Shown: positions 9,265-17,275 of the stretch, in pieces
Position numbering within the stretch: the stretch's first letter is position 1
Layout of the letters: the number at the start of each line of letters is the position of its first letter
Origin: Cytophagales bacterium Alg240-R148
GTDB taxonomy: Bacteria > Bacteroidota > Bacteroidia > Cytophagales > Cyclobacteriaceae
Reading direction: 5' to 3'
Assembly (NCBI GenBank): GCA_900537185.1
Contig: LS999826.1
Span: forward strand, 620,001 to 684,000
DNA length: 64,000 nucleotides
Position numbers and translations under genes: made by a program
The notes under the pieces: generated by a model
Database searches by the model: none
Told to the model about the DNA's origin: nothing
What the model saw: only the letters and a program-made list of their open reading frames with translations

Positions 9265-9477
9265 TTATTTCCTAAGCGGGCGCAACAGGTGTTCCAGTCC
9301 ATTGACTCGAATTTCATACATGGTATGTAAGAGCATCCCCAACTTTCCTTCTGGAAATCCTTTTTGGTGGTACCATACCAAGTAGTGTTCAGGAATATCG
9401 CAAACCAATAAACCTTTGTATTTTCCAAAAGGCATTCTAGTTTTGGTAAGATCAATGAGTATTTGGCTGTCCATCAT
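9265..9477 (-). CDS. Small DUF3820-family protein
   Basis: This protein of about 70 residues contains the block MPFGKYKG...DIPEHYLVWYHQKGFPEGKLG, which I recognise as DUF3820 (labelled in databases as a putative quorum-sensing-regulated virulence factor, with no solid biochemical role). The ORF is open up to 9507, but the extra N-terminal residues (MFYLAALLLL) are encoded inside the hairpin that ends the upstream phoH transcript. The start is therefore placed at the ATG-ATG pair at 9472-9477. The gene is convergent with bioA, with one base between the stop codons. Confidence 0.75.
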   Translation of the reverse strand: MMDSQILIDLTKTRMPFGKYKGLLVCDIPEHYLVWYHQKGFPEGKLGMLLHTMYEIRVNGLEHLLRPLRK

Positions 9478-9484
9478 AAGCAAT

Positions 9485-9524
9485 AACAAAGCCGCTAAAT
9501 AAAACAATTTATAGCGGCTTTGTT
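9485..9524 (-). terminator. Hairpin after the PIN-PhoH gene
   Basis: A perfect 13-bp inverted repeat (AACAAAGCCGCTA at 9485-9497 and its complement at 9512-9524) lies 18 bp after the phoH-like stop codon. No long T-run follows on the minus strand, so it may act as a terminator or as an mRNA 3' end stabiliser. It overlaps the false N-terminal extension of the DUF3820 ORF. Confidence 0.6.
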
Positions 9525-9542
9525 GTATGAATTTTAAAATTT

Positions 9543-10880
9543 TTAGAGCAACTCATTCGCCAAATTGGCGAGTTCGGATCTTTCTCCCTTTTCTAAGGTA
9601 ATGTGGGCGTACAAATCATGGTTTTTTACTTTGTCAATTAGATAAGAAAGACCATTGCTTTGAGAGTCCAAATAGGGCGTGTCAATTTGATAAACGTCGC
9701 CGGTAAATATGATTTTTGTATTTTCACCAGCACGGGTGATAATGGTCTTTATTTCATGCGGGGTTAAATTTTGAGCCTCATCCACAATAAAACAAATATT
9801 AGACAAGCTTCGGCCCCTGATGTAGGCCAATGGCGTAATCATCAACTTTTCTTGGTTGACCATTTCGGTGATCTTGGAATATTCTTTGTCCGTTTCAGGG
9901 AACTGATTCTGGATGTGTTTTAAATTGTCCCAAAGGGGCTCCATATAGGGGTTTAATTTTGATTTTATATCTCCAGGCAAATACCCGATGTCTTTGTTGC
10001 TCAAGGGTACGATAGGTCTGGCTAGGTAAATCTGCTTGTAGGTCCTTTTCTGAGCCAATGCTCCTGCCAATGCAATAAGTGTTTTACCAGTACCGGCAAC
10101 TCCCTGAATGGTAACCAATTTAATTCTAGGGTTTAATATGGCATGAATGGCAAAAGTCTGTTCTGCGTTCCTGGGCTTAATACCATATACCAGCTGTTTT
10201 TCGACTTTCTCTATCAGCTCTGTAAAAGGGTTGTAGTAGGCCAAAATTGATTTGTTTTGGCTTTTTAGAATAAAGTAGTTGTTTTTGTTGAACCTTTTTC
10301 GAGCTAGGAATTCACTTTTTGGAACCGCTCCTTCGCTGTATAATTTGTTGATGTCATCATCGGAAATATCCGAAATGGTTCGTTTGCCCGTATGCAAACT
10401 TTGGACATTTAATATTTTACCAGTAGTATAATCCTCTGCATTCACACCTAAAGAAGCAGCCTTTAACCTCAGGTTGATGTCTTTAGACACCAAAGTGATT
10501 TGTTTGTCTGGAAATTCATTTTGCAAAGCAATGGCGGCATTAAGTATGCGGTGGTCTGCTTTGTCATCGTTGAAAATCAACCGTGCATCTGGCTCACTTT
10601 CAAACTCCATAATAACTTTGAAATCCCCTTTTTTATCTCCTAAAGGGTTCCACTCTTTTAGTATTTTACCATTTGAAAGATTGTCTAGCAGTCGGATGAA
10701 TTCGCGTGCTTCGAAATTTTTAGTATCATTCCCTTTTTTAAAGTTATCGATTTCTTCAAGCACTGTAATGGGCAAAGCAACGTCGTGTTCTGCAAAGTGC
10801 ATGATGGAATCATGTGAAAACAAAATTACGGAGGTATCAAGAACAAATATTTTCTGAATTCTTTTTTTTCTTTTGGCCAT
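9543..10880 (-). CDS. PIN domain-PhoH family ATPase
   Basis: This 445-residue two-domain protein has an N-terminal PIN-type nuclease domain (about 8-150) with acidic residues in VLDTSVIL (Asp15), EEIDNF (about 42-45), DDKADHRIL (Asp109) and VSKDINLR (Asp134). The C-terminal domain (about 235-445) is a PhoH-like ATPase with Walker A GVAGTGKT (260-267), the preceding RNAEQ Q-loop, and Walker B FIVDEAQN. PIN-PhoH fusions act as RNA helicase/ribonucleases in actinobacterial examples (PhoH2) and are predicted RNA-processing enzymes elsewhere. The gene is monocistronic. A 7-bp inverted repeat (10925-10931 and 10939-10945) lies about 45-65 bp upstream of the start. Confidence 0.88.
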   Translation of the reverse strand: MAKRKKRIQKIFVLDTSVILFSHDSIMHFAEHDVALPITVLEEIDNFKKGNDTKNFEAREFIRLLDNLSNGKILKEWNPLGDKKGDFKVIMEFESEPDARLIFNDDKADHRILNAAIALQNEFPDKQITLVSKDINLRLKAASLGVNAEDYTTGKILNVQSLHTGKRTISDISDDDINKLYSEGAVPKSEFLARKRFNKNNYFILKSQNKSILAYYNPFTELIEKVEKQLVYGIKPRNAEQTFAIHAILNPRIKLVTIQGVAGTGKTLIALAGALAQKRTYKQIYLARPIVPLSNKDIGYLPGDIKSKLNPYMEPLWDNLKHIQNQFPETDKEYSKITEMVNQEKLMITPLAYIRGRSLSNICFIVDEAQNLTPHEIKTIITRAGENTKIIFTGDVYQIDTPYLDSQSNGLSYLIDKVKNHDLYAHITLEKGERSELANLANELL

Positions 10881-11187
10881 AAGGAGTTGTTGTAGTTGTG
10901 AAAAAAATAAAATGGCGAAATTGAATTGTCTATAATAAAGACAATCAAAAACAATCGAAACTGGTTCTTTTTTTAAATCATAAGTGCTGGGTTTGCTGTC
11001 AAAAGTGGAACATATATTTCATTTCTTATATTAAAAAAAATACACATCAATTGATAGTATTTGTAGATACTTATTTTTAAGAAATAATAAAAAAGGGGAA
11101 GGAGCTTTGTTGAGAAAAGGAAGGGGAATTGGCAGAGGAAGAAAAAGAAAACGCGCAGGCCTCTAAAAAGAACTGCGCGTTGGTGTG
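10881..11187. other. Non-coding stretch between phoH-like gene and galK
   Basis: These 307 bp hold the upstream region of the phoH-like gene, including a 7-bp dyad ATTGTCT/AGACAAT at 10925-10945, and the galK terminator at the right end. The middle is A/T- and purine-rich. I see no ORF, RNA gene or repeat family in it. Confidence 0.6.
11142..11180 (-). terminator. Intrinsic terminator of the galactose operon
   Basis: On the minus strand an 8-bp G/C-rich stem (ACGCGCAG at 11173-11180, CTGCGCGT at 11151-11158) is followed by TTTTCTTTTTC. It starts 7 bp after the galK stop and is well placed to end the symporter-galK transcript. Confidence 0.85.
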
Positions 11188-12348
11188 TCAATGTATGGCC
11201 ACAGAATCTAACTCTTGGGCCCCATTGCATATTTTTATTCGGTATACTTCTGGTTTGTGCTTATATTTTTGAGAAAATGCCATAGAAACACCTTCTAGAA
11301 AGAAATCTACCTCGTCTTGTGCAACAATGTTAATGGTGCAACCACCAAAACCTCCTCCCATCATTCGTGCACCAGTTACGTGGTGTTCTTTTGCATAATT
11401 TGCTAAGAAATCCAATTCGGGGCAGCTCACCTCGTATTCTTCTGATAACCCCTTATGCGATTCGTATAACAACGCGCCCAAGGTTGGAATGTCTTGGTGG
11501 AGCAAGGCTTGAGTGGCCAATTCTACTCGGTTATTTTCGTTTATTACATAAGCACAACGCCTGTATACCATGGCCGTCATGGAATCGGCCAGCGCTTCCA
11601 ACATTTCTATAGAAACGTCTCTGAGGCTCTTTACTTCTGGGTACTCCTTTTGGATACTCCGGACTCCTGTTTCGCATTCCGTCCTTCTTTCGTTGTATGC
11701 CGATGATGCAAGGGAGTGGCTAACTTTTGTGTTGATTAAAATGATGGAATACCCTTTAAGTTCAATAGGGAAATAAGTTTTTTCCTTCGACCTACAGTCC
11801 AATTTAAAAACATGATTTTCCTTACCGAATATAGAAGCAAATTGGTCCATAATGCCACATTGTACGCCTGCAAAATTATGTTCTGCTTTTTGTGCTATAT
11901 GTGCCAGTTTACCGCGGGTAAAGCCACAGGCAAATACTTCATTGAGAGCGAAGGCTAGGCTGCATTCCAGTGCTGCCGAAGAAGATAACCCACTGCCCAA
12001 TGGAACAGTGCCTTCGAAAGCACAAGAAAAACCTTGAAGGGTGGCACCTTCTTGAACCATTTCAGCAATGACCCCTACAACATAATTCTTCCATCCGCCA
12101 TCTTTTATAGGATGGAGTTGTTGGAGATCGAAGGTGTGGGATTCATTAAAGTTTTTAGCGAATACTTCTACCGTGTTTTCGCTTCCATTTTTTTCAATTG
12201 CAAATGTTACCGCTTTATCTATTGCTGCTGGCAAAACAAACCCATCGTTGTAATCGGTATGTTCTCCAATAATATTGATTCTTCCAGGGGATGAAAACAC
12301 CCTTCCATCAATACCGTATTTATTTTTTAATACTTTAAGTAAGTGCAT
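11188..12348 (-). CDS. galK: Galactokinase
   Basis: GalK phosphorylates alpha-D-galactose to galactose-1-phosphate, the entry step of the Leloir pathway. The 386-residue GHMP-family kinase shows all three family motifs: the galactokinase signature GRINIIGEHTDYNDGF (22-37), the ATP-binding PLGSGLSSSAALE (116-128), and the C-terminal MMGGGFGGC (about 335). The gene lies 26 bp downstream of the sodium/galactose-type symporter on the same strand, forming a transport-plus-phosphorylation unit. galT, galE and galM are not in the window. A strong terminator follows. Confidence 0.95.
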   Translation of the reverse strand: MHLLKVLKNKYGIDGRVFSSPGRINIIGEHTDYNDGFVLPAAIDKAVTFAIEKNGSENTVEVFAKNFNESHTFDLQQLHPIKDGGWKNYVVGVIAEMVQEGATLQGFSCAFEGTVPLGSGLSSSAALECSLAFALNEVFACGFTRGKLAHIAQKAEHNFAGVQCGIMDQFASIFGKENHVFKLDCRSKEKTYFPIELKGYSIILINTKVSHSLASSAYNERRTECETGVRSIQKEYPEVKSLRDVSIEMLEALADSMTAMVYRRCAYVINENNRVELATQALLHQDIPTLGALLYESHKGLSEEYEVSCPELDFLANYAKEHHVTGARMMGGGFGGCTINIVAQDEVDFFLEGVSMAFSQKYKHKPEVYRIKICNGAQELDSVAIH

Positions 12349-12374
12349 GGTCTAACTTTTCTCCTAATTCGGTA

Positions 12375-13973
12375 TTACCATAACAATGTATACAAAACAA
12401 CCAACAACCCGCAAATGCCAATTGCCAACATATTAAAGGTGTTGCTGGTATTGAATAACCCTTTTTCCAATGAAATGGCCTTATCTCCTTGGTCTTTATT
12501 TTCATAAAGTGAAATCCCAATAATGACAGCGCACAATGCAAGAAATACAAACCCCATCCGGTCTAGAAATGGAAGTGCAGGCATTAAGACTTTGAATAAA
12601 AAGGATAAAGGAATGGATAACAACGCAGCCCATAAGGCAGAGTTAGGTGTTGCTTTTTTCCAAAATAGACCAAACAAGAATATGGCCACAACGCCAGGGC
12701 TAATGAATCCAGTAAATTCTTGTATAAATTGAAAAGCCTGTTCCAAACTAGACAAGGCAGGAGCCACAATAATGGCAATAACCAAACAAACGCCACTTAT
12801 TAAACGCCCCGTATTAACCAATTTACCTTCGGAGGCCTCTTGGTTAAAAAATGGTTTGTAGATGTCCATTGTGAATATGGTGGCAATACTATTAATCATA
12901 GAACTCAACGACGATACAACCGCGGCAATAAGCGCAGCAAAGGCCAAACCTTTAAATCCGGCAGGAACAAAGTTACTTAACAACCAAGGGTAGGCCCCAT
13001 CTGGTTTTACAATATCCGCTTTAAGCACAAATGCAACAATACCAGGAATAACAACTATCAAGGGAAGGATTAGTTTGAGGTAGCCTGCAAAAGCCAACCC
13101 GTTTTGCGCCTCTTTTAGGTTTTTTGCTCCCAAAGCCCTTTGGATGATGTATTGGTTGCAGCCCCAATACGATAAATTTGCGATCCACATGGCCCCAAAT
13201 AAGACACTTAGACCGGGCAAGTCGATGTAGGCATCTTTCCAGGTGCCATCTTCCTGTGGTATCATGATCTCCCCTTTATCAAGAATCATAGAAAATTTTT
13301 CAGGGGCATGTTCGTAAAGCGATTTTAATCCTGCAATAAACCCTTGTCCATCGCTTAAATGGTCCAAGGCGAGGTAGGAAGTCATGAGTCCACCGCCTAC
13401 AAGAAAAATAACTTGAACGATATCGGTCCAGGCAACAGCCTTTAGTCCTCCATAAATACTATACAAGGCCGAAAATAAGGCCAGTCCGGCGATGCCATAC
13501 ATCATCGGAACTCCCATGATGGTGCGCAGGGCCAAGGCACCTAAATATAAAATTGAGGTTAAGTTAACGAAAGTGTAAACCATTAACCAGAAAACGGCCA
13601 TGGTCGTTTTTACCCTGCTGTCGAAACGCTGTTCCAAAAATTGTGGCATGGTAAATATGCCTTTCTTTAAGAATATTGGTAGAAAAAATTTGGCTACCAC
13701 TATCAACGTTAAAGCAGCCATCCATTCGTAGGTAGCAATGGCCAATCCAATGGCGTATCCTGAACCTGACATCCCAATAAATTGCTCGGCAGAAATATTG
13801 GATGCGATTAAGGAGGCCCCAATGGCCCACCAGGTGAGTCCTTTACTAGCTAAGAAATAATCTTTTGAATCTTTTTTATGCCCTTTTTTCTCTCTTGACA
13901 CGTACAATCCTAAGAATATTATGAGCGCACAATATCCAATAAAGACTGCGTAGTCTAGTGTTACAAATTCCAT
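12375..13973 (-). CDS. Sodium/galactose(glucose) symporter, SSS family (vSGLT-like)
   Basis: This 532-residue, very hydrophobic protein has about 14 transmembrane segments. It closely resembles the Vibrio parahaemolyticus Na+/galactose symporter vSGLT: WWAIGASLIASNISAEQFIG, then GMSGSGYAIGLAIATYEW, VNLTSILYLGALAL, SIYGGLKAVAWTDIVQ, and WIANLSYWGCNQYIIQRALGA. These regions include the sodium-site and sugar-gate residues of vSGLT. Its position 26 bp before galK supports galactose as the main substrate, with glucose as an alternative. It is divergent from the GH109-type gene, with 144 bp between the two starts. Confidence 0.9.
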   Translation of the reverse strand: MEFVTLDYAVFIGYCALIIFLGLYVSREKKGHKKDSKDYFLASKGLTWWAIGASLIASNISAEQFIGMSGSGYAIGLAIATYEWMAALTLIVVAKFFLPIFLKKGIFTMPQFLEQRFDSRVKTTMAVFWLMVYTFVNLTSILYLGALALRTIMGVPMMYGIAGLALFSALYSIYGGLKAVAWTDIVQVIFLVGGGLMTSYLALDHLSDGQGFIAGLKSLYEHAPEKFSMILDKGEIMIPQEDGTWKDAYIDLPGLSVLFGAMWIANLSYWGCNQYIIQRALGAKNLKEAQNGLAFAGYLKLILPLIVVIPGIVAFVLKADIVKPDGAYPWLLSNFVPAGFKGLAFAALIAAVVSSLSSMINSIATIFTMDIYKPFFNQEASEGKLVNTGRLISGVCLVIAIIVAPALSSLEQAFQFIQEFTGFISPGVVAIFLFGLFWKKATPNSALWAALLSIPLSFLFKVLMPALPFLDRMGFVFLALCAVIIGISLYENKDQGDKAISLEKGLFNTSNTFNMLAIGICGLLVVLYTLLW

Positions 13974-14117
13974 TACTTATTGATTTTAGTGGTTAATTAA
14001 AGATTGCAATATACTTAAAATGCCAAATTAAAAGTGAATATTGGAACTGTTTTTAAAATATTATTTTTTGTAGTTATATTTCGTTTTTAATTCGGCTACA
14101 ACCCTAAACCTAAAAAT

Positions 14118-15470
14118 ATGAATCGCAGGAATTTTGTAAAATCCGGTGTAGTGGCAAGCACTGCACTATCTATGGCCAGCCCAACCAAACTATTTGCTCA
14201 AAAGAAAAATAAAATAAAAATATCCATGATTGGTACTGGAGCCAGGGGGCTTTCTCAATTGAAAGTATTGCTGTTCCGAGACGATATTGAAGTTACGGCA
14301 TTGTGCGATGTGGATAAGGATGTTTTGGATAAAGCAGCGGCTATGGTAAAGGAAGCAGGAAAAGGCAAACCAGCCTTGTACTCAAATGGTCCAGAAGATT
14401 ACAAAAACCTTTTAAGCAGGGACGATGTGGAGGCAACCTTGATTTGTACTCCTTGGTTGTGGCATACCCCAATGGCCATTGATGCCATGAAAAAAGGGGT
14501 TGCGGTTGGTTTGGAAGTTGCTGGTGCAACGGATATTCAGGAGTGTTGGGATTTGGTAGACACCTACGAAGCCACCAAGACTCCATTTATGGTCATGGAA
14601 AATGTATGTTATAGACGGGATGTTATGGCTATTTTGAATATGGTTCGGGCCGATCTTTTTGGAGAAATGATCCACTTGGAAGGAGGCTACCAACACGATT
14701 TACGACACGTTAAATTTAACAATGGTTCCCAACTTTATGGAGGAGGGGTAGAATTTGGAGAAAAAGGCTACAGTGAGGCCAAGTGGAGGACCAGCCATTC
14801 GGTCAATAGAAACGGTGATTTGTATCCAACCCACGGTTTAGGACCAGTTGGAAGTTGCATCAACAACAACAGAGGCAATCGATTTTCTTTTTTGACCTCC
14901 ACAGCGACCAAGTCAAAGGGGTTGCACAACTACATTGTAGAACATGAGAATGGAGGAGAAGAGCATCCCAATGCGGATGTCGAGTTTAGACTAGGAGACA
15001 TCATTACAACGGTAATTAAAACCGTCAATGGAGAAACCATCATGTTAAGCCACGATACGAATTTGCCAAGGCCGTATTCATTGGGTTTTAGAATTCAAGG
15101 GACTAAAGGTTTGTGGATGGATCTCAACAATTCGCTGTATATTGAAGGAAAGAGTCCTTCCCACCAATGGGAAGCGGATGCGGCATACAGAAAAGAATAC
15201 GACCACCCATTATGGAAAAAGTACGAGAAAGAAGCTTCTGGTGCGGGCCACGGTGGAATGGATTTCTTTGTGGTCCACGCTTTTATTGAAGCTTTAAAAA
15301 GAGACGAGCCGATGCCCCTGGATGTTTATGATTGCGCCTCATGGGCCGCGGTCACCTGTTTGTCGGAGGAGTCCATTGCCAAGGGCAGTGCCCCAGTTCA
15401 ATTCCCTGATTTTACAAGGGGCAAGTGGATGAAAAGAAAGCCAATTTTTGCTTTAAACGACCAGTATTAA
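14118..15470 (+). CDS. Exported Gfo/Idh/MocA oxidoreductase, GH109-like
   Basis: This 450-residue protein starts MNRRNFVKSGVVASTALSM, a Tat-type signal with twin arginine, which suits export of a folded NAD-bound enzyme. The Rossmann domain shows ISMIGTGARG and ALCDVD. The C-terminal half carries GAGHGGMDFFVVHAF, DVYDCASWAAV and SAPVQFPDFTRGKW, the pattern I associate with glycoside hydrolase family 109 (NAD-dependent alpha-N-acetylgalactosaminidases). A related Gfo/Idh/MocA dehydrogenase acting on another sugar is possible, since GH109 specificity varies. Its stop codon abuts the stop of the convergent gene without any spacer. Confidence 0.8.
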   Translation: MNRRNFVKSGVVASTALSMASPTKLFAQKKNKIKISMIGTGARGLSQLKVLLFRDDIEVTALCDVDKDVLDKAAAMVKEAGKGKPALYSNGPEDYKNLLSRDDVEATLICTPWLWHTPMAIDAMKKGVAVGLEVAGATDIQECWDLVDTYEATKTPFMVMENVCYRRDVMAILNMVRADLFGEMIHLEGGYQHDLRHVKFNNGSQLYGGGVEFGEKGYSEAKWRTSHSVNRNGDLYPTHGLGPVGSCINNNRGNRFSFLTSTATKSKGLHNYIVEHENGGEEHPNADVEFRLGDIITTVIKTVNGETIMLSHDTNLPRPYSLGFRIQGTKGLWMDLNNSLYIEGKSPSHQWEADAAYRKEYDHPLWKKYEKEASGAGHGGMDFFVVHAFIEALKRDEPMPLDVYDCASWAAVTCLSEESIAKGSAPVQFPDFTRGKWMKRKPIFALNDQY

Positions 15471-16664
15471 TTAGTCCAGTTGCGCACGGTCGAAAACCTC
15501 CATTTCGTATAGCAATCGCCATTGTATGTTTTTATTGGCAATGAGCTGTTGTACTGCTGGGTACAGCAGCTTAATATAATCTGCTGGAAATACTTTAAGA
15601 ACTTGATTAAAATACTGTGCTACCAGAACATCTCTTGTACCACTGGCTGCCATGGTTGTATAAAAATTCAAATACTCATCCCCGTGTTTTTCAAAATAAA
15701 GAGGTACTAGCAATGCTCTGTGCTCTTTTAGTGTTTGGTAATAAAATTTCATTTCGGCCGGATCTTCTTGGTTGATATGGCCTTTTTTTAAGATGTTATC
15801 CAATTGTTTCCGGACATCATTTGGGATGTTGTCCACATTTTCTTTGTATAGGTGAAGCATTTTTTCGGGTATGTAACGCACAACACCACTGGTTAAATAC
15901 CGGTTGTAAATGCTTAAAAAGTTGGTGTAGGAAGAAGCATACATTGCATCAACAGAATCCAGTTCTAAAGATTGCACATAGGTTTTGGATGTTTCGTCCA
16001 ATACCCTGTTTTGTTTGGAAAGGTGGTACATCATAAGCTGTGCCGCTGGATAGAACGCAATGTTTTTTACTGCTCTTTTTTGATCCAACCCATTTAATTT
16101 TTTGCCTTCAAAATTAGATTTTAATAAGTTTTGCCTCTCGATTAGGGTGGCTATTACCTTTTCTGTTTGGTCTTCTTTAAATATGGGGTCTTCCAATCCA
16201 TTTTCAATGAAATTCTTATCTATGTAGGCATAATAATCTTTTTGGTATTGATAGAACGCGGTGGCCGAAGCCTTGTGTTTTCCTTTAAATTCAGGGATGG
16301 CTCCTTCGGAGAGTGATAGTTTAATTTCAAGTGTATCTCCGATTCCAATGGAATATGCCATGCCGGTGGCCTTAAATTCATCTTTAACAAACCAGCTGAT
16401 GTTTAGCTGCGCTTCTTGGTTGGTGACGAGGGGAATTTCAAAACCGTATTGGTTGCCTTCTATTTGGGCATCTAAAAGAATGCTTGCATTAAATGTAGGA
16501 TCGGTGAGCAAGTTTTCTACTTCGATCAATTCTGGGTTCACTTGGCTTGGAATTTCTAAAGTTAAGTGGACCCACCCCTTGTTGTTTTGGGCCAGGGAAG
16601 CAAATCCCATAAAGAATAAAAAGGAGGTAACGGTTATAATTCGAATCATAGCTGTTCTTTTCAC
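15471..16664 (-). CDS. Exported protein of unknown function
   Basis: This 397-residue protein has an N-terminal signal peptide (hydrophobic stretch ITVTSFLFFMGFASLAQ, cleavage expected after about residue 25), so it is periplasmic or surface-located. After it comes a beta-rich segment (about 30-130) resembling in style the N-terminal domain that precedes thioredoxin folds in Bacteroidota TlpA-like proteins. A long helical region (about 140-395) follows with no recognisable thioredoxin CxxC. I do not recognise a named family. A -7 box (TAAATTTG, 16676-16683, minus) lies just upstream, close enough that the start may be the second Met (16649). Confidence 0.7.
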   Translation of the reverse strand: MKRTAMIRIITVTSFLFFMGFASLAQNNKGWVHLTLEIPSQVNPELIEVENLLTDPTFNASILLDAQIEGNQYGFEIPLVTNQEAQLNISWFVKDEFKATGMAYSIGIGDTLEIKLSLSEGAIPEFKGKHKASATAFYQYQKDYYAYIDKNFIENGLEDPIFKEDQTEKVIATLIERQNLLKSNFEGKKLNGLDQKRAVKNIAFYPAAQLMMYHLSKQNRVLDETSKTYVQSLELDSVDAMYASSYTNFLSIYNRYLTSGVVRYIPEKMLHLYKENVDNIPNDVRKQLDNILKKGHINQEDPAEMKFYYQTLKEHRALLVPLYFEKHGDEYLNFYTTMAASGTRDVLVAQYFNQVLKVFPADYIKLLYPAVQQLIANKNIQWRLLYEMEVFDRAQLD

Positions 16665-16675
16665 AAATGCTGAGC

Positions 16676-16683
16676 CAAATTTA
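16676..16683 (-). promoter_or_regulatory. -7 promoter box
   Basis: On the minus strand TAAATTTG matches the Bacteroidota -7 consensus TAnnTTTG, 12 bp upstream of the unknown exported gene. No TTTG was found at the right distance for a -33 element, so this rests on one box. Confidence 0.35.
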
Positions 16684-16729
16684 TAACAAAGTATTCATAA
16701 ATGCCTGTTTTTTCTAAAAACGGTAGGTG

Positions 16730-17056
16730 TTATGGTTTTATTAAACTGTGAACAGACAATAGTAAGGTGGCCTGTTGCACAGCATTGTTGAGTTTGCTGA
16801 ATTCCTTTTGTGTTAGAGTCAATTGGATGTCTTGATGGCATGTTTTTATGATAATTACAGGTTCATTTTTATTGAGGTGGATGGCACTTTTATTGAAATT
16901 AATTCGGCCCAACCCCTTGGAGAAATTGCTGTAGTCTGTAGGACTAAAGCGCAACATAAGGTTGTTGAAGTGAATGCCAATCCTTTGACAATCTTTACAT
17001 TGAACAATAAACAGTTTGTCTTCTTCTAGTAGTAATAGTGGTTTGCAAGAGCTCAT
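16730..17056 (-). CDS. Small conserved-looking protein with CxxC motif
   Basis: This 108-residue cytoplasmic-looking protein has no signal peptide. It contains CKDCQRIGIHFNNLMLRFS, where a Cys-x-x-Cys pair (about 20-23) precedes a hydrophobic strand. I recall similar short Bacteroidota proteins listed only as a DUF, and no function can be given. The CxxC may bind a metal or be redox-active; this is inference. A good -7 box lies directly upstream (17072-17079), supporting expression. Confidence 0.65.
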   Translation of the reverse strand: MSSCKPLLLLEEDKLFIVQCKDCQRIGIHFNNLMLRFSPTDYSNFSKGLGRINFNKSAIHLNKNEPVIIIKTCHQDIQLTLTQKEFSKLNNAVQQATLLLSVHSLIKP

Positions 17057-17071
17057 AATATCCTTTTAAAA

Positions 17072-17103
17072 CAAAATTAGACATTGTTCAACTTTTGAGA
17101 AAT
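17072..17103 (-). promoter_or_regulatory. Predicted promoter of the 108-residue protein gene
   Basis: On the minus strand TAATTTTG (17072-17079) fits TAnnTTTG exactly, and TTTC (17100-17103), one mismatch from TTTG, lies 20 nt upstream. The start codon is 16 bp downstream of the -7 box, implying a short leader. Confidence 0.45.
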
Positions 17104-17275
17104 AGCCAATGCTAGCGGTTTTCTAAAAAATCATAAAAAAAAACCAATTGGATGGTAACGATTTTCTACTTTTAAAGTAATGAAGGAGTAATGCAACTTC
17201 TAAAAGTTTTACCTGTCTTTGGAATATATGCTTCGTTGTAACTACTTCTTTTCTAGGGGAATCAAATAAAAAACT

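Noticed and set aside
9478-9507. Hydrophobic N-terminal extension (MFYLAALLLL) of the DUF3820 protein as a membrane anchor
   Set aside because: It is encoded by one arm of an inverted repeat after the phoH-like gene; DUF3820 proteins are small and soluble.
11367-12294. Several plus-strand frames under galK
   Set aside because: All are short shadows of the galactokinase gene without family resemblance.
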